Shown here: piece after piece, positions 48,800 through 61,502 of the stretch
How the letters are laid out: every line of letters begins with the position of its first letter
Position numbering within the stretch: position 1 is the first letter of the stretch
Assembly: GCA_032719365.1 (NCBI GenBank)
Contig: CM064871.1
Span: 57,689,056-57,753,055 of the forward strand
Length of the DNA: 64,000 bases
DNA from: Prinsepia uniflora
Taxonomy: Eukaryota > Streptophyta > Magnoliopsida > Rosales > Rosaceae
Direction of reading: 5' to 3'
Program-made: the position numbers and the translations under genes
Notes under the pieces: model-generated
What the model was told of the DNA's origin: nothing
Databases searched by the model: none
Seen by the model: only the letters and a program-made list of their open reading frames with translations

Positions 48800-51700
48800 T
48801 TAGGTAAGTTGTGTCTTACTTCTAATAGTTCTTAAGGTGGTCGATATGTCACTAAGGATGGGCCAGGAGTTTGTCATTCGTAATCTTAACTCGTATGTTC
48901 GTTGTCGGCAGACCTTAGTGACTAGGTAGGGTCCTTCCCATTTGGGGCCGAGTTTGCCATCTGCTCGGTCCTTGGTTGTTAGGCTGATCTTCTTGAGAAC
49001 CCAATCTCCAGCCTCAAAACTTCTGGTCTTGACCCTGGAGTCATAATATCGTGCAATTATTTGCTTGTGAGCCATGTTACGTAGGTTTCCTTGTTCGATC
49101 GCGATGCTCTTTTAGGAGATCATGACTCAAACTGAAGGGTTTTTTCTTTTTTTTCATATGGGTAGGAGATCATTCAGTTGGAGGTTTCTTCAATATCCAC
49201 TAGCATCGCGGCCTCAATGCTGATTTCCGTTTTGAATGGTGTCTCTTTAGTTGAGGTTCAGTAAGATATCCGGTAAGACCAAAGAATGTCTGATAGGATA
49301 TCTGACCATTTGTCCTCAGAGTCCTCATCTAGGCGAGTCTTAAGATTGTACTTGATGAGCTTGTTGACAGCTTCCACCTAGCCGTTTACTTGTGGATGAG
49401 CAACAAAAGTGAAGCAAAGTTTGATTCCGTACACTTAATAGAGGAAAATAAGCATGTACAATCGAATTGCTTCCCATTTTCCCTCACAATGGTGCATGGT
49501 ATGTCAAAGCGACATATGACATTCTAGTAGACAAAGCTTTCAATTTGTGAATTAGTGATTGTCTTAAGTGATTTTACTTTTACGAACTTTGTGAAGTAGT
49601 CAACATCTACAACAACATGTTCTACTCCTCCATTTCCTCTCGGAATTGGGGCTAATGAGGTTAATTCCCCACTACAAAAAAAACCCATGGGCTTGGCATT
49701 GGAGTGAGCTTTTTCACAGGTAGGTGTGGAATAGGAGTATACTTCTAGCATTAGTCGTATTGCTATGTAAGGGTGGATGCATCTGCAAGCATTGTTAACT
49801 AGTAGTAACCTTTCCTGAAGGCTTTGTGAGTGAGGGACTTGGGTCCTGAATGTTTGTCGCAGATGCACTCATGAATTTCCTTGAGGACTACATATCCTTG
49901 ATAAGTTGGTAAGCACTTAAGGAGTGGGACATCGAATCCACGTTTGTGTAGATTGCCTTGGAAAATAGTGTATCGTGTGGCCTGGTGCTTGATACGGTTG
50001 GCTTCAATCTGATCTTCCAGTAGTTCTTCATCTTTAAGGAACATGATGATTAGGTCCATCCATGATGGTTTAGTGTTAATGGCATTGATATGACATTCCT
50101 TCGTGATTGGTGTTCCTAGTAGCTCCACTAGCACGCTTTGACCGTTTTTGTCATCGAATGAAGAAGCCAACCTTGCCAGAGCATCAGCGTGGTTGTTCAC
50201 AAAGCGTGGAATTTTGTTGATCTCGTAGGTTTGGAAACTGCGGAGGGGCGTCCTTGCCTTGTTGAGGTAGAGGGTCATGGAGATGTCATTAGCCTCGAAG
50301 TCAATGTTCACCTAGCTGGCTCAAGTTGAGAGTCATTGAAGATCCTGATTTGTTTTACTTCCAAGTCCTTCGTAAGACAATGACCAGTAATGAGTGCTTC
50401 ATACTACGCCTTATTGTTTGAAGCCTTGAAGCTAAAATAGAGTGCATACTCAAGCTTTGCATGATCAGGTGTAATGAGCACGAGCCCTTCTCCGAAACCA
50501 CTTTGGTAAGTAGACCCATCCACATATAGAGTCTAGATTGGTTTTGACTTGTATAGTGGAGATAAAATGTTCTCTCCCCTTGATTTGGCAGCTAGCTTCT
50601 TGGGGATTGTTGGTGATTCTATGGGATGTACTGGGATGCGATGTATGTGAATTCGGAGATGAGATCGGTAACTACTTGGCCTTTCTCTGATGATCTTGTG
50701 GGCATAGGTGACGTCAAATTCGTTGAATTCGATTTCCCATTTGATTAGTCTTTCGAAGGTGTCCGGCTTATGAAGGACCTGCCTGACTGGCATGTTTGTT
50801 AAGAAAAAGATTGGGTGAGCTTGGAAGTAAGGCATAAGCTTTCTTGCCGTGGTGACTAGGGCAAGAGTGAGTTTTTTCAGATCACAATGTCTAGTCTCCG
50901 CATCCTGAAATGATTTTCTTACATTGTAGACTGGTTGCTCTATTCCCTCTGTCGCCTTGATTAGAATGAAGCCGATGCCTTAGGTGGAGACTAGAAGGTA
51001 GATGGTGAATTGCTCTTCATTTTTTTGGCAAGACAGTAGGAGTGCCCTACTCATGTAGTCCTTGAGATCATCGAATTCTTTGTCGCATTCAGAAGTCCAC
51101 TTGATGGTCTTCCCATTGATCTTGAAAGCCTTGAAGAATTGTAAGCATTTGTCTGTTGCTCTGGATATGAATCTAGTGAGAGGTGCCAGTATTACATTTA
51201 GAGTTTGGACTACCGTGTGGGTGCATGGTGGCTACATATCTAGGATTGCCTTAATCTTCTCGAGGTTTTCTTCTATCCTCTGCTAGCTAATCATGAACTT
51301 TTTGGAGTTGACTTCAAAAATGCACTTGGTTGGATTAAGTCTCATCTCGTACTTCTTGAACACCTAGAGCACCTTGGAGAGGTTGAAGACATGATTTACC
51401 GTCGTTTTTATCTTGACGAGCATGTCATCCACATAGACCTCCATGGTCTTCCCGATCTGATCAGCAAAGTTCACAAGGCTTTGGTATTTCGCCCTAGCTT
51501 TCTTCAACCCAAAAGGCATGACGTTGTAGCAGTATACACTAAGGTTGGTGCATAAGTTTATGTGGATTTGATCATTCAGGTGCATTTGAATCTGTTTGTA
51601 GTCAGAGTAAGCGTCTATAAAGCTAAGTAGCTCGTAACCTAGCATTGCATCCCCCAGGAGATCATTTTTTTGGAAGTGGAAAGCTATCTTTTGGGCATGC

Positions 51701-52640
51701 CTTGTTGAAGTCATGAAGTCGATCTACATTCTCCAGGCCCGTGAGGGCTTCTTCACCAAGATAACGTTGGCTACCCAAGCAGCGTAGATAGCCTTTAGAA
51801 CAAAGTGGATTGTGCTGAGCTTGACGATCTCCACTTGCATGTGAAGTCAACGCTCGACGTCATATCTTATTTTCTTTTGTGTAATAGGTTTGAATGAGGG
51901 GTCAATGGGGCATATTACATCAGTTAATATTCCCAACATATCAACATAAGACCATGTGAAGACTTCGATTTTTTCCCTGAGGAATTGGATGAAGGCGTCC
52001 CTGGTCTCCTGCTGAATTGTTAGCCCAATCTTGACCTGCAGATCAGGATGCTCAATACTAAATATGATTAACTCAGTCTCCCTAAGTGTTGAGTTTTGAC
52101 TATAGTGGAGAGGTCCTTAAGGTCCTCTAGAGGATTGGATTGGATCTTCTTGGAAATCTCTGGCCGATGGGATCATCTTCGTATGTTGATTCTACAATTG
52201 CCATGGTCTCCCCGTGGGTACATCGATTGATCTTGGTTAGGGCAGATTGGTAGCATGTTCTTGCCGAGAGCTTATCTCCCATAACCTCATCCCCATGGAC
52301 AATGGGGATTTGATTAGAAACATATGGGTAGAGGTTATTATGTTGATCTGGTTCAACAGCTCTCTGCCGAGTATGACATTGTAGGCGGTGGGGTAGTCAA
52401 CCACAAGGAAAGTGATGATTGCAGTTGATATGCAGGATGTAGAGCTGAGTTAGATTGGCAGAGAAACCATTCCTATCGGCATTACTAAGTCCCCTAAGAA
52501 AATTAGTAATGGAGAAACGGTCTGGTTGAATTCCTTCTCGTCAATCCCTAGCTTTCTAAAGGCTTCTATGAAATGAACGTTGACTGAGCTTCCAGTGTCC
52601 ACAAATATCCGACCTACGTCAAAGTTAGCGATCATCGCTC
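48800..52640 (-). pseudogene. Tat gypsy pol remains: protease, reverse transcriptase, RNase H, integrase
   Basis: Fragments in order on the - strand: protease 52635-52450 (IFVDTGSSVNV), reverse transcriptase 51850-51364 (DFNKACPKDSFPLP, LSFIDAYSDYKQI, YVDDMLVK), RNase H 50835-50311 (IREFN-type linker, then antisense-free NNKAYEALI and NHADALARLAS), integrase zinc region ~49900-49800 (HECICDKHSGPKSLTHKA), core 49640-49524 (VVVDVDYFTKF) and C-terminal 49075-48800 (FEAGDWVLKKI, LGPKWEGPYLV). Separate frames joined by stops and small indels; none is functional. Confidence 0.85.
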
Positions 52641-52769
52641 AGATTATTAGGGGGTCGTCATGAGGGAAGTTTATTCCTCATTCTTCCTCCTCCGAAAAAG
52701 TGATAGGGGTTCATCTTGTTCTTCTGGCCTTTGTTGCTCTACTGGATTTAGCCTTCACCATTTGGCTCA

Positions 52770-54185
52770 AAAGCCCATGGGATTATGGGGGCCCGATAGG
52801 CCGATGGAAAAAAACCCGACCTAGCTCGGCCCTAGATATAGTGGGATGGACTTGGGCTTAGGGTGTTCAAACCCGATAGACTCGATAGGTCGGGGCTCGA
52901 TAAGCCAACCCGGCCCGCCCATGTAAGCTCGGCCTGTAAGTCCGAATATATAGCCCAAATAACGTAAATGCACTAAACCTACCCAAGCCCATTTTTGTAA
53001 TAGCCCAAATAACCTAAAGAAGCTAAACCCACCCAAGACCAATACAACCCATAGCCCAACCCCAAAACCAACCCAATACAACCCTTTTGGCCTAAAGATG
53101 GTAGAAACTCTAACCTACCTATACAAATTATACAATACAACCCTCTCACAAACACAAACTAACCTTCCTCGTCAGTTACACGCCTCTCTGGCTCTTTGGC
53201 TCTCGTGTCTCAATCTCAGTCTCAGTCTCACTCTCTCCCGCCGCTAATCTTAGAATCCATTTTCAATCTCTCTCAAATCTCAACTATTGAAAAGGGAAAT
53301 TTTTACCTTTCACCTTTTACTCGTGAAGTTGTTACTTAAGCAACATTTCAAGAGTTTGAACACTCATTTTACCATTTACCAAATAGGATTCCAGCATTAA
53401 GAGGGACTAGCTTGAGTTGAATGAAAATCAAATGCATGGAGTCATGTTTGATTGTGAGAAGTATCCTACAATAAGATACATGATCAGAGACCATGCTCAA
53501 GCATCATGATGCCACTAACAATTGAAAGAAAAACAAAAGCACAAGCGAAGAATGCAAAACATGGATTCTAAATCATTCTATTTAAAAAAAAAAGGATTCT
53601 ATAATCTAAATCAAGTAAAAGAATGATGTATGTAACTAGAGAAATGGATTGGCATAACATCACAGTGACTTGACTAGTTGTGTGCAAAAAACTTTTCAAA
53701 ATTTTGAATGCACCATAAAGACGACACCACCCACTCGCATTTCATATTATTAATAGATACCCTAAGTGAACCTAAGTGAATTAATGTAATAGTAACTTGA
53801 ATAAATTTGAAAGACTTCGGTGTTGACAAGGATGAGATTTTGTAAACTTATAACTTCACAAGCAAAAGTTGCATGCTGAACAGCTCAAGAAGTGGAGTTT
53901 CCTTCTCTCTTAACAATATTTCACCCTCTGCTAACATTTCCTTCCATAGCCTAATATTTTTCTTTCATATTCATATATGTTTTTTCAACTTTAAAATTTG
54001 AAAAATAGCTTATTTCTAAAACCTCACTCGAGCCCAACCCGAATGGGCTTATTAGGCCAGACTCGAAAAGCCCGATAAAAATACAGTTTGATAAGTAAGC
54101 CCGCCCCTGCCCGACCCAAAATTTTAAAAATTATTTAATAAGCACGGCCCAAGCCCAAAATTTTTGGGCCGAACTTGCTCTGCCA
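52770..54185. mobile_element. hAT-like non-autonomous insertion inside the Tat element
   Basis: Sits between the protease and gag remains of the Tat element. Both ends are rich in GGGC/GCCC words (AAGCCCATGGG, AACCCGGCCCGCCCATG at left; AAGCCCGCCCCTGCCCGAC, GGCCCAAGCCC at right). The left part also has TAGGGTGTTCAAACCCGA, a common hAT terminal style. The middle (53100-54000) is AT-rich with a CT-rich, promoter-like stretch (53160-53280) and no open frame. Edges are approximate; GGCTCAAA and AGCTCAAT could be a decayed 8-base duplication. Confidence 0.5.
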
Positions 54186-54187
54186 GC

Positions 54188-56090
54188 TCAATGTGGAGGG
54201 CTAACCGGATTCAATGGTGATAGCGTTGATCCACCACTGAAATGTACGGTTGAATGAAACTCTTCTTCGTTCGGTTGGAAATGTACGCGGAGGAAATCGT
54301 TGGTCCACCACTGATAGCGTTGATCTAAGGATGGTTCTAAACTGGTTGTGCATTCTGCATGAACTAGTTGATCTTCATTTCCCTGAGTAGGCATTCCACA
54401 ATGTCACGGAAAGCTACAACTTATTAATGGTGTGACCATTAAATTTGTGATATAGGCAATATAGGTTTGAAGTAACTAGTAGATGTGAGCCTGGTGGTCT
54501 TGTTCTTGGCTTGCCAATCATTCCCTCGCTATTTATTAGAACACTCTCTAATGAAGTGTAGGATGAAGTATCTTTCAAACATGGAGACTGGGCCCTCGTA
54601 CGGTTTATCATGCTGGCGATGATTGTGATGCTTCTCTTTCTTCCCCTTGTAATTCTTATTGTAGGAATTTTTTCTCTTATCTAAGTAAGAATTGTTCCCA
54701 TAGCCTTGGTTCTGCCTACTGGAGTCGTTGCGAGGCTTCAAATTCTTATTGTTTTAAGGGGAAGAGTAGGTTGGGTTGATATGATGCTTGGGTTCTGCTC
54801 GTCGAGTATTGAAGTATCCTGCCTTAGCGTGAAAGCATGGTACTCGAAGGTGGATTCCTTTAAGCCATTACGAAATGCTCTAAAGGCTGCATTGTCATTA
54901 GTCTATTAACATTTGGAGTATTCAAGATTGAATCTTTCTGCATACTTCTACAATGATTCGTTATCCCCTTACCAAGGTGAACTTAAGTATTCCGTAGACA
55001 TCAATCAATCCGTTTGGATCGTAAATTGGTTCAAGAAAACTGTGTGGAGTTGATTGAAGGAGTCGATCGTGTACGGTTCTAGGCGATAGAACCAGTTGAG
55101 TGCAGCTTCAGTGAGTCGAGTTGAAGACCAGACATTGTACCTCGTCAGAGATGTTTTTGAAAGTGATAGAAGAAGGATAATTTTTAATGTGTGCTAGATC
55201 TCCCTTTCTAGTGTATGGTGTGACCTTGAGGGGTTTGACCTCTGTCTCATGTTTGTATCGCAGAATGCGATCTATGAAGGGACATATGTTGACCTTGATT
55301 TTTGTTGGTGATTTGATCTTCTGCTTGTCAGCCTCCAGTTCGCGGACTCGTAGGAGGAGTTCCTGAATGATGTATTCAGACCTGGGTGTTTCGATTATGT
55401 TCCGATCTGCTCGGCAATGAATCGATGGGTCACATTGTTGGCACTACTTTCTGGCTATTGTTATTCTTGATCTTCTACTAAACATGGCAGTGGTGGAGTC
55501 AGCTACATCTTCAAGAAGGTGTGAATTTGCTAATGGAATTTGATCTTCTATTGGTTGTGCTAAACGTTTCAGACGCTCCGCTCTCAACAAGGATGACCTT
55601 GATAGAGCACGTCCTCCATGGGATAAAAGGGGAAGTGGAGATTATTCTACGATCCTAGGATCGTTAATTGGATAGATCAACTGAGTGGGCTAAATTGGTA
55701 GTGGTCTTCTGTCAAGCAATTCACGAGCATTGAGGAAGATTTGTGTTCCTAAAGGTCCAGTCCCGTAAGTAGGATGGATGAGCGTTCTTTAGGACGGTTC
55801 CGATCGGGACGGTTCAGGGCAGCGTGGCTCCCGTTCGGTATAGGCATCTAGTGCATGTTCTATAGTTTCCTGTTGATTTGTTATCTATTCCCAAGTAGAT
55901 TGGAGTATAGCGAGAGTGCTTTGGAGTTGATCTCCTCACACATGATTTCTAATCTCGATAGCAGCATTCCTCTTCCAAAGTTCGGCAATCTCCACGCAGA
56001 GAGACCTCGTCGTCTTGAGCATAGCCTCTGAAGGTATGTCGGTTCTGTTTTTACTTCGTTCGTCATGAGGAGTGTTTTTTTATCTCTCAA
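54188..56090 (-). pseudogene. Tat gypsy gag remains
   Basis: Short frames on the - strand. 54611-54414 holds YCLYHKFNGHTINKL, like the zinc-finger part of Tat gag (YC..H...GH). 54741-54529 is Lys/Asn/Tyr-rich (NKNYKGKKEKHHNHRQ), a usual linker before it. 56090-55881 is the probable gag start region near the primer site. No continuous frame survives. Confidence 0.6.
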
Positions 56091-56163
56091 TCATCTTACT
56101 CAGAAGACATTGAATCGGCAGGTAGATGGGTGAGGGTATGTGAGTACTAGGAGGACATAGAAT

Positions 56164-56182
56164 TCCCACAAATGGCACCAAA
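56164..56182 (-). promoter_or_regulatory. Primer-binding site of Tat gypsy element
   Basis: TTTGGTGCCATTTGTGGGA on the - strand, 15 bases inside the right LTR. Close to the TTGGCGCCGT(T/C)TGTGGG type of plant gypsy elements. Confidence 0.65.
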
Positions 56183-56197
56183 TGTTTGATTCGAATT

Positions 56198-56804
56198 TGA
56201 CCTAATAGGATGAGACCTTGTTGGGTGCTAGTTCACTTTTTTTAAGCCTACCAAGTAACTTGTGAGGCAGAGGGAAAATCACTAGACACTAGTGGGGGTG
56301 CCAGTCTAATGGGCTCTGACGCTTAAATCAGTAAGTAAGATGGAGGTCAATTATCAACAACACAAAGACAAAGATTCCAGTTTATGTGTTGAGAAAGAGT
56401 GAGAGAGAGATAGAGATAGAAAAAGAGATGTGTGAACCTTTATGAGGGGGTTTCAGGGGGTATTTATAGTAGCAATGAATGTGATAGTTGGACCCTGGTG
56501 GTGTAGGGTTCAAGTTACCTTATGAGATTCCACCGCATGTCCAGTAGATCTAGGATGAAAGGCAGGTGGCAATAGATCTTCTATCATGTTATGGAGTTGC
56601 TATGGAAATTTTTGAAAGGATTGTACTAGGGGTGCCAATCCATGCTTGCTAAGTGAGGCTACCGAGTAGCCATGTCTAAGGCTTGTTGTGAGGGTGTTTT
56701 TGGGAATTGCCTGCCGAGTAGCATGCATGTTGATCGCATGGCTATGGATCACATGTTTATGGTGTTATTGGTTGTACTGAATCTAGTTGGTCGATATGGT
56801 ATCA
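56198..56804 (-). repeat. 5' LTR of Tat gypsy element
   Basis: Collinear with 44563-45166; starts TGACCTAATAGG and ends GATATGGTATCA on the + strand. It has extra GA repeats (about 56400-56435) that are shorter in the partner. Confidence 0.85.
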
Positions 56805-57186
56805 AAAAATATACTCCAGATTTTTCAACCTATTATTTTAATAGCCATATTACAAATTTGTTGGCTAAAAAAATATATTACAACTTTATCCTCAAATTAG
56901 CTTACTCTCACTCTCAATTTCAATCTTCATTCGAATTGCCTCACTTTCATTCAGAAGTCTCAAGTCCAAGCTTGGCTAATTTGGCCGAACTTATATGGAC
57001 GGACTAGATTGGGCTTTACCGACCTGAGCTTATTGAGTATGTCAAGTTTAAGTGCCAGTCCAAGCTCGGTCCACTAAATTTCGAGTCGAGCTAGCCCACA
57101 GTCCATAATAGGTAAGGTTGGGCTTTTGTCCACTAGGCCAATAGGGCAGCCACAAGCTCATGAGCTTTTAGGCCAAATGTTGAGAG
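56805..57186. mobile_element. GGGC-rich hAT-like element, right part
   Basis: Resumes after the Tat LTR: AT-rich, then from ~56960 words such as TTGGGCTTTACCGACC, GAGCTAGCCCACAG and AGGTTGGGCTTTTG, matching the style of 44284-44562. It gives way to unrelated sequence near 57187. Exact edge unknown. Confidence 0.4.
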
Positions 57187-59136
57187 CTATCTTAAAGTGT
57201 CGTGGGTTCAACAAACGTAGCAATAGTATTCCAATGAACTTTAGAGTAATAAAATTTATCAATTTGTAAGTCTTTTCACTCTCCATTACTCATTATTTCA
57301 ATATTCTTAGCTCCGCGTTGTGTTTCTAGAACAGTAATATGAATTCTTTTGATTCCAGTGTTGGACCCATAACTTTGAACCTCTTGGATATGTCTTCGTT
57401 CGGATTTTCCTTGTCCGAAGATATTGCTGATTTCACCCATTCCTTCCCATCTTGTTCGGGTACGGATCCTAACTCTTCAGTTATTAGATTACCTACACAA
57501 GTCCCCAACTTATTCTCCCTTTCTTAATTTTTTACGACCTTGTGCCCCTTTGCTGGTAATGGGGCATTTGGGTTGAAAGTAATTTTGTGCATTTCGGTCT
57601 TAAGGGTTCATATCTGAGATCTGTCTATGAGAAAATCCAATTTTATAGATTTTGGTTGGATTGGTTTGTATATCCTAATGCTATGAGGAGTCCTTAGAGT
57701 GGATCCTTCTAGTCGAGGTGCTGTCTTCTTACTCCAATATAGCCATGTGGCCTATCTTCTTGGCTCAAGTGTACAGCCTTCTGCGGTCCATTACTGTCTA
57801 GCCTTTGAGACATGTTCCTTTGAAAAAAAATTGAGTATCTTGATCACATCATTCGAGCCGAGTTGCTGATGCCTTTGCCCCTTATACTTCTTTCCAAAAA
57901 AAAAAAAGATTATCTTATCTTTTTCCTGTACAATGTCTTCTCGTCCTTGAGATCATTTGGAGGCTAGTGTGATCAGGAAGTTCCCTTGGTTTCAAGAAGG
58001 GAGTTTTTTGTGTTTACCAGTTCATCCCACCCGCGGGAGGATTTTTGCCAAAGAGTTCTTGAGTTGCATCTTTACTCGTGACCTTCTAAAAAGTAGTGGG
58101 AAGACTCATAGATCAACCCCTACTTTGAAGTATACCAACGCAATTATTGTGCCAGTCAATTCGAGTGTTGTTAAGCCATTCATGTGCCATTCATGAAAGG
58201 TATGAATACTGGCACATCTTTCTTACTTGAAGATTTTGGGATTGTGGCGGCCTTTGCTGCTTCGTATGTTCTTCCTACCGTACCTGTGGCGTTTCCGAAT
58301 GCCATGGAGGTTTCCTATGCATGCACAATTTCCTTCAATGTATAGTGGACCTCTTATTTTGAGACTACTTTCAAGGCTACCATTAAAGTGAAACAGAATC
58401 AAAATTTTCTTTTAATAGAGAGATTGGTCAACTTGATCCAGCCATTTTGACTCTCGTTGATTATCGTAAATTTGAGAGCAATACTGCTACCCCCCACATA
58501 TTTTTTTACTTCCAATAATATCTTCACTGTTTCTTTTACCAATATCCTCTAATCTGATTAGTTTATTTGTTCAAGCAGCCCTAACAAGGCAGAGTTGTTG
58601 GAAGTACAAACTGATAATCCTCTGCTTCAAATTGAGGATGTTGCATATGATCCTCTTGTTCTTAATCAATTGGAAAGTTTGGATGATTTAGGTGTCCCTG
58701 ATGTGATGATGTCAACGACTCTGTTGCCGACCCTAACTTCTTCTTTCCCGACAAATATTTTAAAGAGGAAGGCCATCTCACTAGCTGGATCCTCTCAACT
58801 CGTCTCACCCATATGTAGGATTCTTTGTCTAGTCAGTCTAACTCTAACCTTCTCTGATGTTCAGGCTCTAGAATCTTCAAGCGATCCAGGATTGGGGGCT
58901 AAACTAGAGGTCTCTATTCCAGCATCAACTCTAGCTCGTTGTAACCTTATTGTCCTTCATATTTTGATTTGGTTCATTCATCTATGAAGGTATGCCTTTC
59001 TTCTGAGCTTGAGCCTATGAAAACCAAGATAGATTCCTTTACCTTGTCTACTTGAGCTAAAGCACCATCTTCAAGTTCCATTCCTTCTAAACGTTTTGCT
59101 ACCAAAGTTGTGATTATGTCTTTCATCTCGAAACAA
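57187..59136 (+). pseudogene. 3' part of a degraded, possibly plant-mobile-domain gene
   Basis: Broken + strand frames: 57339-57527 (VGPITLNLLDMSSFGFSL, like the 'GP(I/M)(S/T)PTLLDV..L.GL' stretch of plant mobile domain proteins), 57957-58196 (VHPTRGRIFAKEFL) and 58595-58987 (Leu/Asp-rich, VLNQLESLDDLGVPDV). Stops and indels separate them. Similarity is by eye and weak. Probably the continuation of 43924-44283, split by the hAT-like and Tat insertions. Confidence 0.35.
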
Positions 59137-59251
59137 TACGAACTGAATATATAGACAATTATAAAGAAAAATAAATAAATAAATTATTGGTAACATGTTG
59201 GTTGCTTAGATAGTTATACTTTACAATCAATGATATTGTTAATTTGTTACA
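59137..59251. repeat. Direct repeat, right copy (matches 43079-43178)
   Basis: Same orientation and word order as the left copy, with small indels (an AAAT-repeat expansion near 59168). Similarity again starts at TACGAAC. Confidence 0.65.
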
Positions 59252-59306
59252 GTATGTTTGGTGAATAATAATGCCAAAGAGTTTGATATGGTTACATAAT
59301 CATAGA

Positions 59307-60002
59307 TAAGGTTGGACATAAATCCATTGAAACCAATAACCGAACCACTCCAAACCGCTATATATCCAATGGTTTGGTTCTAATCGGATAAAGGTCAAAT
59401 ATTATGAGAATTCAAAACACTCCATTAATAACTGTTTTACTTTAGATTTTCATTTTGGAAAACTTTTAAATCCAAATCGGACTATTAAGGAATATATTTG
59501 TATTAAATTCTAAATTTACTATATACCTTTACATATATAAATACACCTCAGTTTCTGCATTTTGATTGATTTCATTTATAATGTTGTTATGTTTTTTATA
59601 TTTTGGTTGGAATGAAATATTGTTGTGTTTTGTTGGCTTTAAAGACATCAAATGTTACTATATTTTGTTGGTTTCATTTCTAATGTTATTGTGTCTTTTA
59701 TATTTTAGTTGGAATATTTGAAGAAAATTTGATTGAAATGTTTGAAAATTTGACTCTACAGATTGTGAATGTTAAAATGAAGGAATGTGATGATGAATCT
59801 GTATAGTCTACATATACTATAAATCTTCTTATTATGCCTAAACCATTTATCGATCCAAACTGAATCGTTAGTAACGGTTTGGTTTGAAATGATTACATTT
59901 CTAATTTTTTTAAATTCAAAATGTATTGAATCGTTAATATTTTAAATGTTTAGATTTGAATATTGTCAATATTTATATCGGACTGCACTGTCCCTGCCCC
60001 TA
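59307..60002. mobile_element. Small non-autonomous hAT-type element
   Basis: Left end TAAGGTTGGACA and right end TGTCCCTGCCCCTA are imperfect inverted copies of hAT-type ends. Flanks ATCATAGA (59299-59306) and GTTATAGA (60003-60010) agree at 6 of 8 bases, an 8-base duplication as in hAT elements. The inside has ACCG/CGGT-rich subterminal words (AACCGAACCAC near the left, AACGGTTTGGTTTG near the right) and no coding frame. Confidence 0.6.
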
Positions 60003-60010
60003 GTTATAGA

Positions 60011-60797
60011 TGGTTGTTTATCAAATAAAATTGCATATGATTTGTTGAGGCTATGAAGTATCGAGATGGAAATGGGAACAACGATTTGATATAAAACGAT
60101 GAAACATAATTTGTTTAAATACATAAGTACTATGTGTAGAATACATCAATTAAAAAATTAAAAAAATAAAATATGTACTCTATTTTCACAGGACTATCCA
60201 TTGATTAGTTCTTAGCAATATAAATATTAATTCAAAACTCCCCTAATCATATTTTTGAAACTTTCCAATTTCTAACAACCATAATACTTACGCAAAGACC
60301 CTTTAAAACTTTTAATCCCTATTTGGTAGTTTTTTTTCCTTCTATTTTATGAAAGTATTACTTCCACTTATAAAACTTTTTTTCTTTTTCACATGTTCAT
60401 TTTAATGACTAATGTAAGGACAATCCAAATTAAAACAAAATAATTAAGAGTAAAAAATTTTCAAAATTTTTATAAAACTTCAAATTTGAAAATTCTTTAT
60501 AATATGATTTAAAAAAAATTATGCTAATCATTTATGATTAAAGGTTTAGTTTTTGGAATTGTGCCAAAATCCACCCACCCCACACACACACACACACACC
60601 CCCCTCCCCCCCCCCCCCCCCCCCCCCCAAAAAAAAGGAAGCTTTCTCTAGTTTGTACAGTACTGTCAAACCCCAAACAACACAGATTTCATTCTTAGTT
60701 TAAAAAAATATTATAATATATAAGATTAATTATAAAAAAAAATTAAGTTTAATCATAAAATAGAGGGTTAGATTGCTAATCAACATTGTGCAAGAAG
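60011..60797. other. AT-rich intergenic DNA with CA/C tract
   Basis: No gene. 60566-60630 is a simple tract: CCACC, (CA)n, then about 30 C with one CT break, then A. The rest is A/T-rich. Confidence 0.6.
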
Positions 60798-61502
60798 CAG
60801 TTGCGGATCTATTAAGGGACAAAGGGGGTCAATTGACCATTTCAATCTCTCAATTCCTCCCCTAGGAGGTGTATATTGACCCCTTCAATCTGGTTTTTTT
60901 TTTTTTTTTTTTTTTGGGTTTAAATCTTGAAGGTCTTCTGCAACAAGAACTGAAGATGAAGGGATTCTGCATTATTTTTTTTTTAAATAAAAGCATACCA
61001 AAACAACATCTTTTTGGTTAATTTTTATTTATAAAAAAAACTTACTCAAAACGACGTCTTTTTGGGTAAGCTCATTTAAAACAAATATCACATTGTCTGA
61101 TGCTTTGCCTTGAAACAAATATCCCGTTTAAAAAACATCCCTTGACAAATTAAAATTACGTACCACGGCACTTGAACAAAATAGATCTACATCTATTTTA
61201 CCAAATTTTCAAAAACAAATTGAGCCCTTTATTCTCCTCAAGAACAATTAATTCAAGCACCTTCACTACATTTTCATGTTGCAACAAATATAATACATCA
61301 TTTAACAAGTCAAATAGCCAACAAGAGCATCTAAATTCCATCTTCTGTCTTTTGACATGCATTTCCAATTTCCAAGTAAGTTTCAATTCAAATTCTTTTT
61401 ATATTCTTAATTCTTTACATTAATTTGTTAAAAATGTATTGAAGTTGTGTTATGAATAATTTTTATAGGCTTTTGTTTTGAATTTACTCATGAATTTATT
61501 TT

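Larger units (their letters stand above)
44563..56804 (-). mobile_element. Ty3/gypsy retrotransposon, Tat type, decayed
   Basis: LTRs of ~605 bases at 44563-45166 and 56198-56804, both TG...CA. On the - strand order: 5' LTR, primer site (56164-56182), gag remains (56090-54188), hAT-like insertion (about 52770-54185), protease, reverse transcriptase, RNase H and integrase remains (52635-48800), then an antisense coding remnant on the + strand (45700-48360), then the 3' LTR. Gypsy order, primer type and the extra antisense frame near the 3' end fit the Tat lineage. Stops and frameshifts are everywhere. Flanks GAAAT and AAAAA do not match as a clean target duplication. Confidence 0.85.

Noticed and set aside
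60566..60630. Long C-tract as a telomere-like or G-quadruplex locus
   Set aside because: Mostly a simple CA/C homopolymer that sequencing and assembly handle poorly; no telomere repeat unit.
61172..61423. 83-residue + strand frame with an overlapping - strand frame
   Set aside because: AT-rich non-coding part of the hAT element before the transposase ATG; no similarity recognised.
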